From: Mytilisepta virgata
Lineage: Eukaryota; Mollusca; Bivalvia; Mytilida; Mytilidae
Length of the DNA: 64,000 bases
Assembly: GCA_028015205.1 (NCBI GenBank)
Contig: JAPWFG010000015.1
Span: forward strand, 5,332,001 to 5,396,000
Direction: 5' to 3'
This document shows positions 47,301-57,689 of the stretch, piece by piece (positions within the stretch are counted from its first letter, which is position 1; every line of letters starts with the position of its first letter). Under the pieces are notes generated by a model. The model ran no database searches, had not been told where the DNA came from, and was given only the letters and a program-made list of their open reading frames with translations. The translations under genes and the position numbers were made by a program.

Positions 47301-49918
47301 GCATAATACACATCGTGTGATTTGTTGTTCTCGGTTGCTTATTGGTCGGTGGAATTAATCTGCGATTGTCTCCATGCTTTTCGAAGTTTTCCAAAATAAA
47401 CAAATTACCGCTAAATTGTGCAATGCCTGATGTAAAATAAATATGCTTTTTAACGAGAACGGACAGCAGGGGCAAGAAGTCACCCTTTTTGACGATTCAA
47501 TTTGTATAATAAAGTCGTCCACAAACACCGAAAACAATATTGAGCCATTGCTCATGATTTGAAGGTTTAACTAATTCTTCTGTTGAAATACATGAAATAA
47601 ACAATTGCTTGAAAAGCATGATTCTCAATGTTACTCACCTATTATAGTTACTCGAACTTCATCTGAAATTTGGGCTGTGTTTCCTGGAAACTTCATGGCA
47701 CACATAAATGTTATATAAGATTCAGCACTGTAAGATCTGTAGAACAGAACGTATGATTTTCTATTTTTACTGCACATACAAATATCTTGCTCACATTTCT
47801 GATTGTTTATTGTTTTGTAACATGATCCACTATCGTTTTTTATGTTCGTAACTGTTCTGCTGTCTGCTAGAAATTCAGCTGAGTATCCCAATGGAACATT
47901 GTCTGACGAACATTCAAGTCGTATTGGTTGGCCTTTCTGGACATATCGAGTTGAAAATAATGTTATATCTGGCAAGGCAGCTGTTAATTACAATATAAAA
48001 TCAATGCAAATTATATTCATTTTACCTCCATCTTTCTTTTTTTTTGTGTTGAATTTCTGCTGTTTGCTCCGTTACCCTCCCTCCCTCCCTCCCTTGTCTC
48101 GTGTTTGTACTTGTCTGTCGGTTTATGAAGATTGGTGAATTTTTTTTCCATATCCTACCATGGCACTTCATAAATTTAAAGGGGCCTCTGTGGCCGCGTG
48201 GTCTAAGTAGTTCGTCATGACTACTAATGATCAATAGCCTGTCAACATTGACGTTATGTGCTAGAATCTCACATGTGATGGGGTGTGTTTGACCGCGATC
48301 TTAATTGACAAAAATTGCTACTTTTCCTACCGAAGGACGCTGGTTCTCTCTGGGTACTCCACTTCCTCCACCAATAAACTTAGCAACAGGTTACACTTAT
48401 TTTACAGGACACAGTCTTCTACGAATTTACACTGCTGTTGTCTTGAAGCAACTGTCGTCCAAATCCGTTGAAGTCTCATTGCCAAAACAATATACTGTAT
48501 GCTGTATAAATTTTGATTTTCATGGGTTACATTTATCTTTACTGGTGCTGTTTTAACTAGATTCGACCCGTGAAATCGAGGGCACGAAGTTATAATATCT
48601 ATTTGTTATAACCTATTCGACCAGTTTGTTTTTAACCTAATGTACAGCTATTTCTTTGCACACAAAAAAACCCAAAACAGATCGTTAAACTCGGTGATTA
48701 CAAATTTCACATTGCGTTGATCATGTGTATTATAAAAGCATCTTCGTGGATTTTACTCGAAAGAGAAGTGACACATACATTCGAGTCTCTTTATAAAGTG
48801 ATGTGGATAGGTGTCGTCTTCACCAGGTGCCGAAATGCCTTGAATTTGAATAACGAAAGGAAATATTGGTTTGAGAGAATACACATAGGACATGTTGAAG
48901 CCAAAATCACAGATAAAACTTTAAAATTTAAACAATAGAATTGTTTATCTGAATGTAAATTGAAAGTTTAAAGAATATGATGTTTTGACATGTACTGTTG
49001 GAATGATTGACAACCGGAAATGAAGACCGGCAAGATTATTCAGAGTCGGGCGACGGGAAGGACTGTGTATCCGAACTGGTTTTTTTCCCTTTTTCTCTCA
49101 AAATACCCCAAAACAGATCATCAAACTCGTTGATGACAAATTACACTGCACGTTGATTATTTATGGTATAAAAGTATATTCATGGATTTTACTCGAAAGA
49201 AGAAGAAGTGGCACACAAATTCGAGTCTGTTTATACAGTAATACCGATTCTACCGCTTGTTAAAATTACTGTCTCAGATCGATCCTCCAGCTACGGAAAT
49301 TACAAGCATTGCAACAACTACTTAGTCTGTCCAAATAGCTTAGCTGTATGACCAATATAATGTGTGCGGTAAACGTCCAAACGAGGTTTGAAATAAATTG
49401 TGAATTGAAAAGCAAGCGAACGAAAAATCATTAGGTTATTTTTTCTTTAAATTAGGTTAAAACACTGGCAATGCGAAAATGAAGTATGTATTTCAATTAC
49501 TTCGGTTTCTTATCATTAACTTATCATTTTTCAGATTAATCCTAAAATTATGAGGAATTAACTTTACATAAATTTTGAAATTTTTTTAATTTGCTGAGAA
49601 TAACTGTCATTATGAAATTCAGAGCGCTTTCAATTTAAAAGTTTAAAACTCATCTAGTCTTATTAGCAACTCATTATGGGATGTCATGTCAATGATTTTC
49701 AAACAGGCGCAGTTTTTATATCTTTATACTACATGTAACACATTAGAGAGGATCCAAGTACTCTACTAAGTACATTTAATAAATACATTTAATTTATAAC
49801 AACAGTGTAAGAGGATTTTGTGAATCTAAACTTTCCTCCGAAAAAGCAGTAATAAAAACTTACCAGCAATCGTGATTGATGCATATATGAGGAAAATAAC
49901 GGTCTTTTTAGATTCCAT
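38038..49918 (-). CDS. gene B: four-Ig type I transmembrane receptor with tyrosine tail (spliced model)
   Basis: Eight exons joined from splice sites (listed separately) give 1752 nt, exactly 584 codons with the stop, with no internal stop. Order: signal peptide (residues 1-19), Ig1 (20-132), Ig2 (133-227), Ig3 (228-324), Ig4 (325-429), transmembrane exon (430-472, membrane span about 445-467), microexon (473-491) and tail (492-583). Introns up to the microexon are phase 1. Ig3 is the most canonical domain. The tail carries YxxL, YLDV and YEKV sites shared with gene A. I do not recognise a named orthologue; an immune or adhesion receptor is inference from architecture. Introns hold a Tc1 transposon, a SINE and several repeats. 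Gene A is the convergent paralogue. Confidence 0.8.
38770..38827 (-). CDS. gene B exon 7: cytoplasmic microexon (58 nt)
   Basis: Acceptor aatttag and donor AA/gtaagt give a 58-nt exon, phase 1 in, phase 2 out, encoding STVVLPRDNEVTSRHHIA. It bridges the transmembrane and tail exons in frame. The equivalent gene A exon is 40 nt. Confidence 0.75.
38999..40539 (+). mobile_element. Tc1/mariner transposon, complete with terminal inverted repeats
   Basis: Terminal inverted repeats of about 24 bp (ACTGAACCGCCAAAGAAACG at the left; the reverse complement of the right end reads ACTGAACCGCAAAAGAAACG) are flanked by TA target-site duplications (38997-38998 and 40540-40541). The element is 1541 bp and encodes one transposase. 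The paralogous repeat at about 61420 preserves the empty TA site. Confidence 0.95.
39310..40347 (+). pseudogene. Tc1-type DD34E transposase, one internal stop
   Basis: ATG at 39310 (MPRLTPQQREQAIGRLDAGQ) begins a 345-codon frame, normal for Tc1 transposases. The N-terminal paired-type helix-turn-helix DNA-binding domain (ARVIANDF ... RTIERLRTRY) and the GRP-like hinge (DRPRSGRP) are present. The catalytic triad is intact: aspartate in IIFSDES, aspartate in FQQDNARAH, and glutamate in PDLNPIEHLWDE with 34 residues between the last two. The only visible lesion is a TAG at 39457-39459 between the two parts of the DNA-binding domain. It is therefore a very young pseudogene, or an allele whose intact version exists elsewhere. 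Confidence 0.9.
40697..41227. repeat. nested non-autonomous repeat, copy 1
   Basis: Starts near TTTTCGAAAATGGCTGCTGTTGC and ends TAATCGGTACATACC, and is absent from the related host repeat at 61.2-61.4 kb. Flanking words AAATTT (left) and GAATTC (right) may be a diverged target-site duplication. It has no coding capacity. Copy 2, longer, is at about 43960-44987. Confidence 0.65.
41505..41720 (+). repeat. decayed copy of the interspersed repeat seen at 32975-33290
   Basis: CCGGAGCATCTGAGTTCAG and the following GAGTTCGTGTTGTTCATT correspond to CGGAGCACCTGAGTTCACC and GGTTCG in the other copy. It is non-coding; the open frames here are composed of TTT/GTT codons and have no protein character. 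Confidence 0.45.
42110..42238 (-). CDS. gene B exon 6: transmembrane segment
   Basis: Acceptor cttcag, donor ACTA/gtaagt, phase 1-1, 129 nt. It encodes a short stalk, a single hydrophobic span (INFIVPIGLFCIVVIIS) and a basic KRWK stop-transfer. Confidence 0.85.
43057..43371 (-). CDS. gene B exon 5: Ig4 domain
   Basis: Acceptor attttcag, donor AAAG/gtaaaa, phase 1-1, 315 nt. It begins GPPVIKQ and contains VKWYCDKKEL, VGRYNVCVKNEYAVKC and FESTKG. It corresponds to the gene A exon at 29813-30130. Confidence 0.85.
43960..44987. repeat. nested non-autonomous repeat, copy 2, ending at a splice site
   Basis: Shares with copy 1 the segments AAAATGGCTGCTGTTGCC, CCGATGCGGATATCAAAACC, ATAGGTGGCCATGCCTAGTT and the end TAATCGGTACATACC, and adds a 5' part with further GGCCGCCGTTGC-type words. 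It has no coding capacity. On the minus strand its edge starts at the 5' splice site of gene B exon 4 (GGTATGTACC at 44988-44979), so it forms the beginning of that intron. Confidence 0.75.
44988..45278 (-). CDS. gene B exon 4: Ig3 domain
   Basis: Acceptor tgtttag, donor TATG/gtatgt, phase 1-1, 291 nt. It encodes a canonical Ig fold with IPCSVKG, FFEWKHSMNGSYIRS and YQDAGDYTCSVWN, plus NQS and NET glycosylation sites. The gene A counterpart is 28581-28871. The donor lies at the edge of a mobile repeat. Confidence 0.9.
45850..46134 (-). CDS. gene B exon 3: Ig2 domain
   Basis: Acceptor ttttcag, donor ACAG/gtgaca, phase 1-1, 285 nt. It reads DIPTPRIYTEDD, FISGSSINIACLTD, MRWECAQF, SVWSVLRLKLDSSY, CICAVQ and YITLHITG. 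It is related to the stop-bearing gene A exon at 27817-28098. Confidence 0.85.
46135..47638. other. intron 2 of gene B; nothing recognised
   Basis: About 1.5 kb of AT-rich sequence with no repeat or coding element that I can identify. Confidence 0.5.
47639..47980 (-). CDS. gene B exon 2: Ig1 domain
   Basis: Acceptor attaacag, donor ATAG/gtgagt, phase 1-1, 342 nt. The first residues ALPDITLFSTRYV follow the signal peptide. The domain has IRLECSSDNVPLGYSAEF, a cysteine-rich middle (KCEQDICMCSKN) and FMCAMKFPGN. The extra cysteines may form an additional disulfide. Confidence 0.85.
48181..48378 (+). repeat. tRNA-derived SINE in gene B intron 1
   Basis: The head GGGGCCTCTGTGGCCGCGTGGTCTAAG resembles a tRNA 5' end with a pol III A box (TGGCCGCGTGG), and a weak B-box-like GCTAGAATCTC lies about 70 bases on. 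The body ends in GGTTCTCTCTGGGTACTCC and CTTCCTCCACCAATAAA, words I know from widespread molluscan SINEs. It does not fold as a functional tRNA. Confidence 0.65.
48668..49240. repeat. diverged direct duplication in gene B intron 1
   Basis: 48668-48805 and 49112-49240 share CAGATCGTTAAACTCGGTGA (second copy CAGATCATCAAACTCGTTGA), GTATTATAAAAGCAT, TGGATTTTACTCGAAAGA and CATTCGAGTCTCTTTATA. About 440 bp separates the starts. It is non-coding. Confidence 0.7.
49864..49918 (-). CDS. gene B exon 1: signal peptide
   Basis: ATG at 49918 gives MESKKTVIFLIYASITIA and a donor GCTG/gtaagt in phase 1. Basic start, hydrophobic core and a small-residue end make a textbook signal peptide. The split codon completes to alanine at the Ig1 exon. 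Confidence 0.85.
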
Positions 49919-49997
49919 GAGGTATATGTTTTAATGTTTTAAATGTTACTGTACAAATGTATACCATCTGGCGGCTTCAGGAAATATAGTTGAAAAT

Positions 49998-50005
49998 ATT
50001 TTATA
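49998..50005 (-). promoter_or_regulatory. candidate TATA box of gene B
   Basis: TTATAAAATA on the minus strand lies about 80 bases upstream of the gene B start codon. The position fits a core promoter, but in AT-rich DNA such words are common. Confidence 0.3.
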
Positions 50006-50799
50006 AACGATTAATGATATCCTGTTTACAATGCTTTCAAGTCTTATATGATTTCATTGGAGATACAATGATAACAAAACGATGTTTTAATCAAACGTTT
50101 CGAATTATATCTATTAGAACGTAGAAAAAATGCATACACCAACAAATATGTAATAAGCAGACAAAATGTTAAATTGAATTAGGTCATAACTACAATCAAA
50201 TATTAACATGATTAACAGACATATAATGAATTTCACCTGCCCAGACAAAATTTTTTTCCCTTGGACCAATCCTATCTTTTTTTTTCCAAACATAAATAAT
50301 TTATTGCACCAAATAAGCTGTGAATAATCACTTTGCCAACTACAGCTGTCGCTGACAAAGTACCCTGTTATGTTAATACCCATGTGAGCAGGGTTTCATA
50401 TGGGTAAATGAACTACTCTATGTTAGTTATATTCCATAATAATACACATTACAACAACTTGAAATAAATCCGGAAGTTTTTCATATATCATTTTCATGAC
50501 TGACTTTTCTAGTTATAAATAATGTGATAATCTACATGGTACGGCTTCTAAATTTTTTATTTTACTTTAGTATTTGGAATAATGAATGGAGATAACACTT
50601 TATGTGAGTACTGTAGTAAATTGTAATTATACTAGTTGACCTTTCTTATCTATGTATCGAAATTAGGTCATTACTTCGGACTAATCTTGTGCCAAATATA
50701 GACAGGGAAGTAAAATTGTAACAAACCAATAAATCACTCGATAGATAAATCAATCATGTATATAAGTACCACAATTACAAACAATTAAGAAACTGTTGA
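50006..50799. other. upstream flank of gene B; nothing recognised
   Basis: AT-rich sequence between the gene B start and the LINE 3' region. No exon or repeat is identified. Confidence 0.45.
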
Positions 50800-50879
50800 A
50801 ATTTGTACAACATGTTATCTTTAATGACTTTGTTTTTTTGAATTTGGTCAAAATATAAGTTAAATTCATTTTTAAATAT

Positions 50880-53550
50880 TTTCAGAATATCCACCGATCG
50901 ACTTTTTCCTTTGTTCAGATACATAAAAAGCTTTATAAATTGAAAATCCCAAAACAGTGAATATAATATTGAAATTCCAGCAATCCTTGTAGTGAATTTT
51001 GTAACCCAAAACTAGATGTTTAAGTAAGATTTTATTTGTGAAACCAACCTTGCTTAATATATCATAAATAATTTTCCAGAAATTGGATACTAATTTACAT
51101 TCTAAAAAAAATGTTGGTATGTGTCAGCAAGATTACATAAAGGACACATAGGTGTTTCAGATATTTTCCATGTATAAAGATTTTGTTGATTTGGTAAAAT
51201 ATTGCTAATCAATTTCCATCTGTAAACCTTGAATTTGTTAAGATTTATTATATAATGTGTAAATTCTAGAGTTTTTGCTATTTGCGTGGAGTCAGGTTTT
51301 AAATTTTTTTTCCATTTTTCAATCCCAATATTTTCTTCAGTTTTATTTGCAAGAAAGAAATTATATATAGTTTTATTGTTTATGTTTTTTATTGACATTT
51401 CTATTTTTCTTATTCTTATTTTATTGTTATTAATATTCACAATAGTTTTTCTGGAATTTTCAGTATTTAAAATATTGATCCAATCTTTAGGAATAGATTG
51501 TTTAAGAATAGTAATTTCGGATATCCAATTCTGTTTTGTTTTTAAAGTGTCAAATATGTGATTTTCTGAGATATTTCCCTTTTTATCTAGTATGTCATTT
51601 ATGTAAATTAAGCCACTGTTTATCCAGTTAAGCATAATTAATGGTTTATTTTTGAATTTGATGTTTTTATTTCCCCAAATTATTTCTTTCCTAATATTTC
51701 TGAAATTGTTGGGTATTTTAGTTTCTCCTCCTCCTACTTGTATCCAACATTTTAGAATTTCTAGGTAAAATTCTGGGATTTCTTGTATATTTTGTATTAA
51801 TTTTAAATTTTGTTCACCTATGTTCATTTTAAATATAAGAAAGTTTTCCCCATATTTATTAAAAAATTGTTTTGGTATTAAAGCCCAATTTTCTGTAGTA
51901 GATTCTAGCAACCTTAATACCCATTTGACTTTTAATGTGTTAAAATAGCTTTTTATGTCTATCATTTTAAGTCCCCCTTTTTCATAGTTGGCTATCAGTG
52001 TTTTCCTTTTCACTTTGTCCTTTTTACCATCCCATATAAATTTGTAGATTTCTCTTTCTAGTAGGTCAACATACTGTTTATTTAGCACTGTTGAACTTGC
52101 AATATATGTAAATTGAGGAATAATAAGAGTTTTAACAATAAGTATTTTGCCTAATAGAGTTAGATTTCTTTTTTCCCATGACTTTATTAAATTTTGGGCT
52201 TTATCAAATTTGGTTTCCCAATTAAGGTAGTCACATTCTTTTTGATTAGCTCCAAAATATAGACCTAAAACTTTTACTGGTTTATCTGTGAAATTTATAT
52301 TATCTATCTTATCTTTACAGTGTTTCAGTTTTCCAATCCAAATACCTTCTGTCTTGCTTTTATTTAATTTGACGCCAGAGAATGATCCAAAAATTTCTAT
52401 TATGTTTAAAGCAGTAAGTATTTCTTTCTTAAATTTCAAAAATATGGTGGTATCATCTGCTAACTGTGATATTTTGAGATTATGTGTTTTCCCGTCCAGT
52501 TTTATTTCTATTCCTTTAATATTAGTATTATTTCTTAACCGATTTGCCATAATTTCAACTACAGTTACGAAAATTATAGAAGAGCATGGGCATCCCTGTT
52601 TGATACCTCTTTGCATTCCCACAGGGGCTGAAATCCATCCATTATTTATCACCAAACTATTTATATCAGTATATAGTGTTTTAATCCAGTTAATAAAAAA
52701 GTCATTAAATCCAAAATGTTGTAGTGTTTCATACATAAAATTCCAATTCAGTGTGTCAAAGGCTTTATAAAAGTCAACAAATAAGATTGCCCCTTGAAAC
52801 GGTCTGCATAATCAATAATATCCTGTATCTGACGAAGATTGAAACCTATATATCTATTCTTAATGTATCCTGTTTGATCAGGATTTATGATTGCATTTAA
52901 AACTTTTTTTATTCTATTGGCTAAAGTATAGGAAAGTATTTTATAATCAGTGTTTAAAAGGGAGATAGGTCTATAATTTGAAAGGTTTAATGGGTCATTC
53001 TTTTTATATATCAAATTCAATACACTCTGTCTTTGTGAAAAGGGAAGTTTTCTTTTATCATAACTTGAGTTAAGAATATTGACCAAAATAGGCCCCAGTA
53101 AATGCCAGAATGTTTTATAAAAATTTGCACTTAGTCCATCCATGCCTGGACTTTTATTTCAGATTGTTTATTGCATTTGTTAATTCTTCTAAAGTTAAAT
53201 AACCATCACAAGAACTGCTTTCTTCCGTAGTTAGTATATGATTTAATTTAGTATCTCTTATGTATTCAAAACAGTTTTCATGGTTTTCTTCGTTTTCTTC
53301 AGAATAAAGTTTTTCATAGAAGGCTCTTTCAATTTTTAATATTTTTTCTTGATTTATTACAACATTTCCTTTCTCATCTTTTAATTTTAAAATAATTTTT
53401 TTGGTTTGCCTACTTTTTTCTAAGCCTAAGAAATATGCATTGTTTTTTTCTCCCTTTTCAATCCATATTGTTTTGACCTTATTTGTGCCCCCTCGCTTTA
53501 TATTCGTATGCTTTTTCTAGTTTACTTTCTAAATTATTAATTTGTGCTAA
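50880..53550 (-). pseudogene. LINE ORF2 reverse transcriptase region (Tx1/L1-like)
   Basis: From the 5' side it has an entry region ending in FYKTFWHLLGP (about 53120), LNLIYKKNDPLNLSNYRPIS (about 53030-52970), a FVDFYKAFDTLNW box (about 52775-52735), QRGIKQGCPCSS (about 52610), the catalytic LADD (about 52460) and KVLGLYFG (about 52275). A thumb and C-terminal region ends in a CPLCN ... H motif near 51120. Frameshifts lie near 53155, near 52790 and in a run of T near 51105; the stretch 51102-52736 is open over 544 codons, so the copy is fairly young. Tx1/L1 is favoured by the LADD, KVLGLYFG and CPLCN style. Confidence 0.75.
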
Positions 53551-54141
53551 TGTAACGGGATGGCCTGGGTGACCAAAGTATATAAAATATATTTCAATTA
53601 ATGTGGGAAGGTAATAATTTTAAAATTAAAATATGATTGTATAATAAGTTGTATTTAGACAGGCGAATACCAGTTTAGTACAGTTCCAATGATTAAATTG
53701 TAAAACTTGTTAAAATTGACATTTAGGAAATAGATATGTACTAACATGATATTTCGATAGAGGTGTATGGAACTGTATTTGGACTGGGTATGTTTCACAC
53801 GTCAGGTGCCTATTAGTAATAGTACCATTTTGGGATGCTGTGATTGACGTTTGAAGGACTAATTTTCTATATTCGTTTAATATTTTCTACGTATTATTTT
53901 ATTTTTCTACGCAGTATTTTATCTTGTTCTAACTGGTTTTTGGGGCTAGATTATAAATACGAGCGACATTGTAGTCCGCTCAGTTCGGTTTTTACTTCAG
54001 TCCACATCTTAACCACTGTCTGTTACTGTTAATTGATCTGCATAATAAAGTATTGGAACCACACCAGTCTTTTCATACACAACGCAAGTAACCAGTAAGC
54101 AGTAATCTACCACTATACGATCAACGACCCGTAAGCCTACA
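53551..54141 (+). mobile_element. solo LTR inserted in the LINE
   Basis: Starts TGTAACGGGATGG and ends AAGCCTACA. It is flanked by the 4-bp duplication CTAA (53547-53550 and 54142-54145) and splits the LINE reading between 53550 and 54142. It has a TATA-like AGTATATAAAATAT (about 53577) and AATAAAG near the 3' end (about 54043). No internal retroelement sequence remains, so LTR-LTR recombination left a solo copy. The size, ends and duplication suit a Ty3/gypsy-type element. Strand is inferred from the TATA and poly-A order. Confidence 0.8.
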
Positions 54142-54636
54142 CTAATAAACCACTTTCTTCATCTTTATTAAATCTATCTGTTAAATTTTTAAGATCTTTT
54201 TCCATTATGTTTATTTCATTTTTCCTAGTTTTTGCTATATTTTTACAAAATTGTATGCTATATTCTTTAATTTCTAGCTTGAGCATATCCCAAAGTAGAC
54301 CAAGATCCATCTTGTTTTGTTGCATCAGTTTGTTGTATTTATTTATCAATTTCTTAATTTGATTTTGATAAATCACTTTACTTAAAATGGAATTATTTAA
54401 TTTCCAGTATCCAGGTCCTTTACTTTTTGCTGCAACACTATGAATTTTTAATGAGACAGCTTGATGATCTGTGCTTTTTATAATTATTGGTCTGATGTTG
54501 CATGATTTAACATTTAAGAAAAAATCTTTATTTATTAAAAATAAATCAATTCGGCTAGCTTGACTATAATTGTCTCTTTTCCAGGTGAATTGTATCTTTT
54601 TAGGGTTTAATTGTCGCCAAATATCAATCCTATCTT
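54142..54636 (-). pseudogene. LINE endonuclease C-terminal remnant
   Basis: The minus-strand frame reads IDIWRQLNPKK, FTWKRDNYSQASRIDLFLIN, SIT-like DHQAVSL and a lysine/asparagine-rich linker running up to the LTR. It continues into the reverse transcriptase frame on the far side of the LTR. Confidence 0.7.
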
Positions 54637-55600
54637 AATAACCGTAAAAGGAGAATTTCTTGGCATGCCAAGGTAATAATTCGTCGAGATCTTATAATAG
54701 ATAGTATCAATGAATAAACACATATTCTGCAACATTGATTTTTTTTGCCTGAATTACATCTTCTGTAGCAAAGCCTTAAAAAAGAGAAGAAATCTATGTC
54801 ATATATAATAACACTTATCAAGATGATATTCCCTTTGAAAAAGTGTATGGATCCTGTACTTTGGTTTTCCTTGTGTATCCCGAAGATTGTTAAATCAAGA
54901 AGAAATCCACTTAGAGCACACACCTATAAAAATAAAGAAAAATCAAAAGAAACATCAGATGAGTCTTTAATATGTTAAATATCCAATAAAAACAACTTTT
55001 TGTACTTTTAGATTTTCATTGTTTGGGTGGTTGTCTTATCGATATTTATCTCATATTTATCTACATATGGTTTGTTCGTTAGAATACATTGTTTAATTGT
55101 AGTTATTATGGAATAAACAACAAAGCAGATAAATGTGAAGGCCAATTAGCGATCATGAATAAGACTATTTTAAACATGTTAAATAGGTCAAAATATTTTA
55201 AACAATGAACAATGGCAAAGCAAGTTATTCTTCCGTGTCATTTATTAATAAAATTATTTCCGTTCAATCTACGTATTAATTTTTTTAAATCAGTATTATA
55301 TACATCATTGGACGAAAGTGGATATATAAAAAAAAATATAAGTCCGTTTTTAATTTGAGTTAAAGACAGTTATATTTTCAACCATTGGGCCATAATAACC
55401 TAAAAAATAGGAAAGATTAATGACATCGCAAAGAGATAAACATTGTGACGTCATTCTGTCTCAAGAAAAATGCTTATGACATCCTAATATTTAAGGTTTT
55501 TCATAGATATCTTCGTTATAAACACAATGATCTCCCTTTTTTTTCTTTTGCACACAAAAGTACGTAAAAAGAACCAGTAAGCACTTTTTTTCTATAAGCA
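54637..55600. other. no gene recognised
   Basis: AT-rich intergenic sequence with no supported feature. Confidence 0.5.
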
Positions 55601-55603
55601 TCT

Positions 55604-55858
55604 ACAGTTAAGATCAGTTCTAAGCTCTCAACTATTCTGTCAGAGAATACGGTTCTATAACCATTCTAAAGTGGTTCTGAGGTAGACCCGTCATACATGG
55701 TTCTAGGTTAGAACTGTCCAGAACGGTTCTAGGGCAGGACATACCCTGTCTTTAACGGTTCTAAAGGTGTCAGGATATCAGTTCTAGAACCGTTCTAAAA
55801 CAATTCCTCTGACAGTTTAGGACAGTTCTAAAGAGAGGTTAGAACAGAGCCCAACTGT
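55604..55858. mobile_element. MITE-like inverted-repeat element rich in GGTTCTA/TAGAAC
   Basis: The two ends are inverted copies: ACAGTTAAGATCAGTTCTAA at the left, and the reverse complement of the right end reads ACAGTTGGGCTCTGTTCTAA. Both are followed by CTCTC and further in by CTGTCAGAG. The interior is packed with GTTCTA and its complement, including the palindrome GGTTCTAGAAC-type words. The element is about 255 bp with no coding capacity. No certain target-site duplication is seen. Confidence 0.7.
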
Positions 55859-57685
55859 AAGTGGTCACCAATAGTTCTTTGCCCAAAATGTACAATATCC
55901 CAGTTTTGAAACAAAATATTTACAACAGAACAATTTCTGTGTATTTTCAACTATTTTACTAAAGATCTGGTGAAGTTATTCTATTCCTTTAAAATGCAAG
56001 GTAGTGTTTTGTGGAAGTCCTGAAATTAAAATGATAAAATTTAGGGTTTTGGCTAGAATATACCAAAATCTGGGTTAAATACCAGATTAAAAACTAAGTC
56101 ATTAAGAAATGTTTTTTATTTGCGTATATGACGGGTATGAATTAAAAAAATTACCGTATAGTTAAATATCAGCAAACATTCAATAGGTTAACCTTGGGTG
56201 TATCGTATTCAATTTTAAGTATGGTCGCGTATATATACATATTGATTTAAAAATATATAATAAAAGATATACCTGATCGGGTACACATTGACTTGTTTAA
56301 ACTTCCTTAAATGTTTACTTATATGACTAAATTGTTCACTGATGCGCAGTCATTTAGGTAAAATATTCATATTGAAAAGGTAAAAACATTATCGTTGGGT
56401 TAATGGCTAGATAGTGATTGTGAAATTTAAATTTTTCAATTTATGCGAGGGGAAATAGCTTCTGGAGGGGTATTCGGTTGTTTTGCTAGCAAATGATGTT
56501 TATTTGATTTAACGGTAAGTATTCAAAATAACAACTTTCTGTTTCAGTTAGCTTATCGTTAATGACGTTTTCAGACCATTAGTGTAAATAGAGTTACACC
56601 GGAATACCTGTAGCCCTTGAAGCTTCAAAACAATTCGAGAGTTCTCCGCAAAATGCAAATGCATATGTCTCATGAAAATGATTTTGGTAGTTTTACTCTA
56701 GGACAGCTGCGGAAAAAGATTTAATAGATCTATAGCGACACAATCTGCATTAGCTAGTTTTACATGATTCTTAACTGATAGATATGGTTGGGTTCCTTTA
56801 AAACCGATTTGACCCGCCACTGTTCAGTGTCTGTTCAGTACCTGTACCAGGTCAGAATATCCTGACTCGTTGTTGTGTTTTTATCTATATTTTGTGGTCT
56901 TCGTTTTTTTATGGCCTTGGTTGATATGTCACTATTGACCTTTCCAGTTGCCAATTTTATTGTTAATATTTTTACACACAATATGTTATTACGTTAAAAT
57001 ATGATTTTCTCAGTATTGTATCAAGGTGGTAGGAGAACAGTCTATTTTAAGAAAGTTTACCGCAAAGTCACGTTGCGTTTTTAAAATCTTGTTCTGTTTA
57101 GAGCAGATTAGTTTGCCCCCAAGGTAGGATACCGTCAGTTTAACGCAAATCTAGTCTACAGAGTCTGAGCAGAGAGTTTTCTCTGAAATTATAGAAATGA
57201 CGATGTTATTAATTCGAATAGTTATATAATTATCAATGTATATTTACGAGACAAAGTGTTATACCGAAAATTTACGATCTTACAAGAGTTTTTTCTGTCA
57301 ATATTTTTGTCGCCTGTTGTGAAGCATAAACACTCCATTGCCAAGCGACCACATAGACAAAAATACATACAGATATAAATATATAGATAATGCATAAAGA
57401 ATGTCGTTTTTACACATATATTTTGTATATCAATGATCAAACCCAGTTCGATTTATTCCGAAAGTTTATGTGTTGTTTGTTGCTTTAAATTACGCAATCT
57501 TGCACATTAGACTGATCATTGAACATGTAGGTTTGTTACAGTTCTGCCCACAAATCGTGTATAAACAGGTTTAATATATATATAATACTGTTTAAACAAT
57601 CTGAATACCATTTAGGAAATAACAGAATTTTTAAAAATCAATTTAGAACAAACTAGAAATTAGTGTCATCAGAAACGATGTCCAT
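55859..57685. other. no gene recognised
   Basis: AT-rich. A stretch at about 56830-56960 (CTGTACCAGGTCAG ... TTGATATGTCACTATTGACC) resembles a high-copy molluscan repeat, but the edges are unclear. Confidence 0.45.
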
Positions 57686-57689
57686 CCCC

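Larger units (their letters stand above)
50800..54636 (-). mobile_element. Tx1/L1-like LINE, 5'-truncated and split by a solo LTR
   Basis: The minus-strand element begins abruptly at about 54636 within the endonuclease C-terminal region (IDIWRQLNPKK ... ASRIDLFLI), so it is 5'-truncated as is usual for LINEs. The reverse transcriptase and a C-terminal zinc-like motif (CPLCN ... TYQHFF) follow. The coding trace can be followed to about 50880 and the 3' end is approximate. A 591-bp LTR interrupts it at 53551-54141. Confidence 0.8.

Noticed and set aside
48181..48255. A functional tRNA gene
   Set aside because: Only the A-box half is tRNA-like; no acceptor stem or proper T arm can be paired, and the downstream body is SINE-like.
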